64,000 nt of DNA from Paenibacillus polymyxa (lineage in GTDB: Bacteria > Bacillota > Bacilli > Paenibacillales > Paenibacillaceae), in contig NZ_CP015423.1 in NCBI RefSeq assembly GCF_001719045.1, positions 4,525,501 through 4,589,500 on the forward strand, given 5' to 3'. How positions within the stretch are numbered: the stretch's first letter is position 1; the number at the start of each line of letters is the position of its first letter. A program made the translations under genes and the position numbers. Positions 59,768-64,000 of this stretch are shown here, piece after piece. The notes beneath the pieces were generated by a model. It ran no database searches, was not told where the DNA came from, and worked only from the letters and a program-made list of their open reading frames with translations.

Positions 59768-60727
59768 TTGGCAAATTCGATCGTTCAAAAAAGGGGACTA
59801 AAGGCTTCAGAAACAAAAAAAAGAAACCATTGGTTAAGTTATATGCTTCGAAATTATATATTGTATTTGTTTCTGCTTCCGTCCATAATTCTTACCGTCA
59901 TTTTCAAGTATGTTCCCATGTACGGCTCGATCATTGCGTTTAAAAATTTCAGCCCAAGAAAAGGCATCCTCGGCAGCGAGTGGGTTGGATTTGAACATTT
60001 TCAGCGGTTTCTTTCATCACCAAATTTTTATGACATTTTAATGAATACGCTTAAATTAAGCGCTTACGGTCTTATTCTCGGCTTCCCAGTACCAATCATT
60101 CTGGCCTTAATGCTAAATCTGGTCAGAGGAGCGAAGTTCAAGAAGAATATTCAGCTTATTGTATACGCACCTAACTTCATCTCGGTTGTTGTTGTTGCCG
60201 GTATGCTGTTTGTTTTTCTATCGCCAGCTGGAATAGTGAACGCTTTGGTAACAACCTTCACCGGCAAGCCGATTGCTTTTATGACTGATCCTGCCTATTT
60301 CCGAACGGTATATATTTTGTCCGGTATATGGCAAACAGCGGGCTGGTCCTCTATTATTTATGTGGCCACCTTAGCCAATGTGGACCCGCAGTTGCATGAC
60401 GCTGCAACAATTGATGGCGCTTCATTGATGAAGAGAATCTTCCACATTGATCTGCCAGCTCTTAAACCCGTCATGGCCGTCCTGTTCATTCTCGCTGCAG
60501 GAGGTATTATGTCGATCGGCTATGAAAAGGCTTACCTGATGCAGACTGCTCTGAACACACCTACCTCGGAAATCATCGCGACTTACGTATACAAGGTGGG
60601 GTTGCAATCCGGCGATTATGCTTATTCTACGGCAATCGGGTTGTTCAATTCCGTAATTAATGTATTCCTGTTGATTTTCGTAAATACCGTCGTCAAGAAG
60701 CTGAACGAAGGAGAAGGGCTGTATTAA
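59768..60727 (+). CDS. LplB-type sugar ABC transporter permease
   Basis: A 319-residue permease starting at TTG after AGGAGGG. Six spans are visible (NYILYLFLLPSIILTVIFKY first). The EAA-like motif is DPQLHDAATIDGASLMKRIFHIDLP. It pairs with the next permease. No ATPase gene is present; such systems use a shared MsmX-type ATPase. Confidence 0.93.
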   Translation: MANSIVQKRGLKASETKKRNHWLSYMLRNYILYLFLLPSIILTVIFKYVPMYGSIIAFKNFSPRKGILGSEWVGFEHFQRFLSSPNFYDILMNTLKLSAYGLILGFPVPIILALMLNLVRGAKFKKNIQLIVYAPNFISVVVVAGMLFVFLSPAGIVNALVTTFTGKPIAFMTDPAYFRTVYILSGIWQTAGWSSIIYVATLANVDPQLHDAATIDGASLMKRIFHIDLPALKPVMAVLFILAAGGIMSIGYEKAYLMQTALNTPTSEIIATYVYKVGLQSGDYAYSTAIGLFNSVINVFLLIFVNTVVKKLNEGEGLY

Positions 60728-60741
60728 AGAAGGAGGTATTT

Positions 60742-61623
60742 ATGGATATTCATTACACCGGGAAGGACCGGATTCTGCTCATCATCAATTATATTCTACT
60801 TGGTTTGTTTGTTCTCGCTATTCTGTTACCGCTGGTTTATGTGGTGCTTTCGTCCTTTTTAACTCCAAATACCCTGATTACCAAAGGGTTTGCCATTACA
60901 TCATCAGACTGGACACTCACGGGATATGCCAAAATCCTAAGCAACAGTGCCATGATCCGCGGTTTTTTTAATGCTATTTTTTATTCAGCAGCCTTTGCGT
61001 TCGCAACCGTATTATTTTCCGTCTTCGCGGCTTATCCGCTTGCGATTGAAGAGTTGGTAGGGAAACGATCCATTATGATCTTTTTCCTGATAACGATGTT
61101 TTTCGGTGGCGGTCTGATTCCTACCTATCTGGTGATTAAGGATTTAGGCATGTTGAATACGGTCTGGGCCATTATTCTACCCGGCTCGATCAGCGTATTC
61201 AATATTATTCTGGCAAAGACTTATTTCCAGGGACTTCCGAAAGAACTGTTCCAGGCGGCGAGTATAGACGGAGCTTCCGAGCTCAGTATTTTCTTTAAAA
61301 TCGTCCTGCCGCTTTCCAAGCCTATTATTTTTGTTCTAGCTTTATACGCTTTTGTCGGACAGTGGAATTCTTATTTCGACGCCATGATTTATCTGGATGA
61401 TCCGAAGCTGTTTCCGCTTCAACTGGTACTGCGCTCCATTTTGATACAGAATCAGGTTCAGCCCGGCATGATTGCCGATGCGATGGCACAAGCGGAGCTT
61501 AAGAAATTGTCTGAAATGATTAAGTACTCTGCCATTGTCATATCAAGTTTGCCTTTGATTGTCATGTATCCATTCTTCCAGAAGTATTTCGAAAAGGGTG
61601 TCATGGTAGGTTCGATCAAATAA
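60742..61623 (+). CDS. LplC-type sugar ABC transporter permease
   Basis: A 293-residue permease with AAGGAGG ahead of ATG. About six spans; EAA-like motif LPKELFQAASIDGASELSIFFKIVLPLSKP, and the ending YPFFQKYFEKGVMVGSIK is typical of LplC. It forms the channel with the preceding permease for oligosaccharide import. Confidence 0.94.
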   Translation: MDIHYTGKDRILLIINYILLGLFVLAILLPLVYVVLSSFLTPNTLITKGFAITSSDWTLTGYAKILSNSAMIRGFFNAIFYSAAFAFATVLFSVFAAYPLAIEELVGKRSIMIFFLITMFFGGGLIPTYLVIKDLGMLNTVWAIILPGSISVFNIILAKTYFQGLPKELFQAASIDGASELSIFFKIVLPLSKPIIFVLALYAFVGQWNSYFDAMIYLDDPKLFPLQLVLRSILIQNQVQPGMIADAMAQAELKKLSEMIKYSAIVISSLPLIVMYPFFQKYFEKGVMVGSIK

Positions 61624-61641
61624 CAAATCGGGGGAATAGAG

Positions 61642-63261
61642 ATGAAAAAAACATTACTAACCTTGTCTGTGTTGGCACTTTCTACTTCACTGCTTGCCGG
61701 ATGTGGCGGTTCAGGCAATAATTCTGCGGCATCCGAAGATTACAAGCTGCAAAATGTTACTCTGCCGCTTAAAGAGAAAGTTACTTTGCATTTTATGACT
61801 CAAAGCTCGCCGCTGGCACCTTCCGATCCAAATGAAAAGTTGATTTATAAAAGACTGGAAGAAAAAACAGGGGTGCATATCGATTTTACCAACTTCACCT
61901 CCGATTCCTTCATTGAAAAAAGAAACCTTGCTGTTGCCAGTGGAGATCTTCCAGATGCCATACTGGATGCCGGATATTCTGATTACGATTTGTTGAATCT
62001 CGGAAAGGATGGAACTATTATCCCTTTAGAGGATTTGATTCAAAAATATATGCCGAATCTGCAGAAGGTATTGAAGGAAGCACCTGAGTACAGATCCATG
62101 ATAACCGCACAGGACGGGCACATTTATGCCTTTCCTTGGATTGAAGAACTGGGTTCTGAGAAGGAGAGCATTCATTCTGTAAACGACATGCCATGGATCA
62201 ATGTGGAGTGGCTGAAAAAGCTGGGACTTAAAATGCCAAAAACCACCGAGGATTTAAAAAAAGTTCTGCTCGCATTTAAAAATGGCGACCCTAACGGAAA
62301 TGGCCAAGCGGATGAAATCCCGCTGTCCTTTATGCTCAATAACGGCAATGAGGACCTGAATTTTCTGTTCGGATCATTCGGTCTTGGGGACAACGGCGAT
62401 CATACGGTAGTGACCAATGAGGGGAAAGTGGTCTTCACTGCCGATCAGGATGGTTATAAAGAGGGGATTAAATATCTTAATGAGCTGTATAAGCTGAACC
62501 TGATCGACGAAGAGTCATTCGAGCAGGATTACAATACGTATCTGGCCAAAGGCCAGAATGAAAAATATGGTCTCTACTTTCAATGGGATAAGGCGAACAT
62601 CTCAGGAGATAACGATAAATATGAATTGATGAATCCGCTCGCCGGGCCAAGCGGTGAAGTCAATGTGACCCGCACGAACAATCTCGGCTTTGACCGGGGG
62701 AGAATGGTGATTACCAGTGACAACAAAAATCTTGAGCTTACGGCAAAATGGATTGACCAACTGTATGATCCTATCCAGTCCGTACAGGACAACTGGGGCA
62801 CCTACGGCGACAAAACTCAGCAGAACATTTTTGAATACGATGAAGCGAGTCATATGCTGAAGCATCTTCCGCTTAAGGGAACGGCCCCTGTCGAGCTGCG
62901 GCAAAAAACGAATATCGGCGGTCCATTGGCAATTCTTGACGAGTATTACGGAAAAGTAACGACCAAGCCCGATGATGCAGTGGGACGGCTTAAGCTCATG
63001 AAGGAAAGACTCGTTCCTTATATGAAGGCTGACCATAATTTCCCGAAAGTCTTCTTCTCGCTGGAGGATCAGAAGCAGATCTCCACATTGGAAACCGATT
63101 TGTTTGCTTACGTTAACCGCAAGCGGGCGGAATGGATCAAGACGGGTAAAGTGGAAGAAGAATGGGCCGAATATAAAGCCGAGCTGTCCAGACTGGGGCT
63201 AGATAAATGGCTGAAAATCAAACAAAAAGGCTATGACAGATATCTTAAAGATCAAGGCTGA
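61642..63261 (+). CDS. Sugar-binding lipoprotein (LipO/LplA type)
   Basis: A 539-residue solute-binding protein. Signal sequence with lipobox LLAG-C21, then a Ser/Asn/Gly spacer and a two-lobe binding fold (KLIYKRLEEKTGVHIDF, AVASGDLPDAILDAGYSDYD, GDPNGNGQADEIPLSFML, a DPNGNG Ca-like loop). Length fits the large LipO group. Given the GH32 gene that follows, fructo-oligosaccharides are the likely ligand. Confidence 0.92.
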   Translation: MKKTLLTLSVLALSTSLLAGCGGSGNNSAASEDYKLQNVTLPLKEKVTLHFMTQSSPLAPSDPNEKLIYKRLEEKTGVHIDFTNFTSDSFIEKRNLAVASGDLPDAILDAGYSDYDLLNLGKDGTIIPLEDLIQKYMPNLQKVLKEAPEYRSMITAQDGHIYAFPWIEELGSEKESIHSVNDMPWINVEWLKKLGLKMPKTTEDLKKVLLAFKNGDPNGNGQADEIPLSFMLNNGNEDLNFLFGSFGLGDNGDHTVVTNEGKVVFTADQDGYKEGIKYLNELYKLNLIDEESFEQDYNTYLAKGQNEKYGLYFQWDKANISGDNDKYELMNPLAGPSGEVNVTRTNNLGFDRGRMVITSDNKNLELTAKWIDQLYDPIQSVQDNWGTYGDKTQQNIFEYDEASHMLKHLPLKGTAPVELRQKTNIGGPLAILDEYYGKVTTKPDDAVGRLKLMKERLVPYMKADHNFPKVFFSLEDQKQISTLETDLFAYVNRKRAEWIKTGKVEEEWAEYKAELSRLGLDKWLKIKQKGYDRYLKDQG

Positions 63262-63359
63262 AACATTTAAATGGTAGTATCTCAAATTCATTTGCAAACG
63301 AGCAAACTCAAATTATTATGTTAAATACCTTATCAACAATCAAAAGGAGAGCGGATACT

Positions 63360-64000
63360 ATGAAAGAATTAAAAAGTAACTATAGTGAAACGTACAGGCC
63401 TCAATTTCATTATTCACCGGAGAAAAATTGGATGAACGATCCCAACGGCATGGTTTACTTTGAAGGAGAGTACCACCTGTTCTACCAGCATACCCCCCAT
63501 GATACGCAACCTGATTTTGGCAACATGCATTGGGGTCATGCGGTAAGCAAGGATCTAGTGCATTGGACTGAGCTTCCACCGGCAATTCCACCTGGGGAGG
63601 ACGGAGCGATCTTCTCGGGGAGTGCGGTGGTGGATAAGAACAATACCAGCGGATTTTTCGACGAGGAAGGATCAGGATTGGTTGCCATTTATACGAATGA
63701 GGGCAACAAGTCTCAGCCTGGAAAGCCGCAGGTGCAAAGCATTGCTTACAGCAAGGATAAGGGTCGAACCTGGACAAAATATGAAGGTAACCCGGTTTTA
63801 TTTCCAACGGACACGCTAGACTTTCGTGATCCGAAGGTGATTTGGCATGATGAATCATCAATGTGGATCATGGTTCTTGCCGTAAGGGACCGTGTAGAAT
63901 TTTACACATCTCCAAACCTGAAAGAATGGTCTTTTGCAAGCGAATTCGGTTCCGACATTCCGCATATCCACCGAGGTATATTTGAATGTCCTGATATATT
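63360..64000 (+). CDS. GH32 beta-fructosidase, cytoplasmic, partial at right edge
   Basis: The first 213 codons of a GH32 enzyme with AAGGAGAG ahead of ATG. There is no signal peptide. Motifs: NWMNDPNGMVYF (nucleophile Asp), HWGHAVSKDLVHW, FSGSAVV, TLDFRDPKVIWH (RDP) and, at the edge, GIFECPDI (acid/base Glu). RDP to ECP is about 43 residues here, against about 557 in the levanase at 49,906. It should hydrolyse imported fructo-oligosaccharides. The C-terminal half lies outside the window. Confidence 0.93.
   Translation, partial: MKELKSNYSETYRPQFHYSPEKNWMNDPNGMVYFEGEYHLFYQHTPHDTQPDFGNMHWGHAVSKDLVHWTELPPAIPPGEDGAIFSGSAVVDKNNTSGFFDEEGSGLVAIYTNEGNKSQPGKPQVQSIAYSKDKGRTWTKYEGNPVLFPTDTLDFRDPKVIWHDESSMWIMVLAVRDRVEFYTSPNLKEWSFASEFGSDIPHIHRGIFECPDI

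Noticed and set aside
63358..63861. Minus-strand frame of 167 codons at the right edge
   Set aside because: Opposite the clearly recognised GH32 gene that runs off the right edge.
1..64000. CRISPR arrays, tRNA, rRNA or intact insertion sequences
   Set aside because: No regularly spaced repeats, cloverleaf candidates, rRNA sequence or transposase frames were seen anywhere.

Overview
The window is low-to-mid-GC Gram-positive DNA that reads as Paenibacillus, most like the P. polymyxa group. This rests on spore genes (prkA, yhbH, spoVR, two CotS-like coat kinases), strong AGGAGG ribosome sites, an S-layer-homology (SLH) anchored levanase and LplABC-type sugar importers that lack their own ATPase. 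The species is an inference; no database was searched.

Region 1 (1 to about 18,408) is the right part of a siphovirus-type prophage. From left to right it holds the end of the tape-measure gene, tail tip and fibre genes, a reversed secreted 'moron' gene, a lysis cassette (holin, GH25 endolysin, LL-H-type holin), and a leftward immunity block (small protein, ImmA-like protease, repressor). A divergent operator region follows, then a rightward early operon with a Cro-like regulator, antirepressor, DnaD-like initiator carrying five iterons, G39P-like loader, DnaB-like helicase and ArpU-like late regulator. No integrase, terminase or capsid gene is visible; they must lie left of the window. The prophage ends inside the sporulation kinase gene prkA: only its 3' 60 percent or so follows the phage. 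This is the most notable observation, because excision would rebuild prkA, as skin does for sigK and SP-beta does for spsM.

Region 2 (18.4-39.6 kb) is host chromosome: the prkA 3' part, a globin-coupled sensor, arylamine N-acetyltransferase, two CotS-like proteins, a two-component system with two PepSY proteins, an AroM / M29-like / Asp-Glu-racemase-like / PucR cluster, a second two-component system with a TolB-like lipoprotein, the spoVR-yhbH pair, and azlCD.

Region 3 (39.9-64 kb) is a fructan island. A LacI regulator and rpoN (sigma-54) precede levR and a mannose-class PTS (levDEFG) driven by a near-perfect -24/-12 promoter. Decayed second copies of levF and levG follow, then a 1640-residue SLH-anchored levanase whose GH32 propeller is interrupted by about 510 residues of carbohydrate-binding modules. 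Next come a DeoR regulator that seems to start at ATT and a HAD phosphatase. The HAD paralogue before levR carries a one-base frameshift. A second system follows: fructokinase and LacI regulator (leftward), then an LplB/LplC/lipoprotein importer and a signal-less GH32 enzyme cut by the right edge. In outline, the surface levanase degrades levan outside the cell, the PTS takes up fructose, and the importer takes up oligosaccharides for hydrolysis and phosphorylation inside. I found no tRNA, rRNA, CRISPR array or intact insertion sequence.
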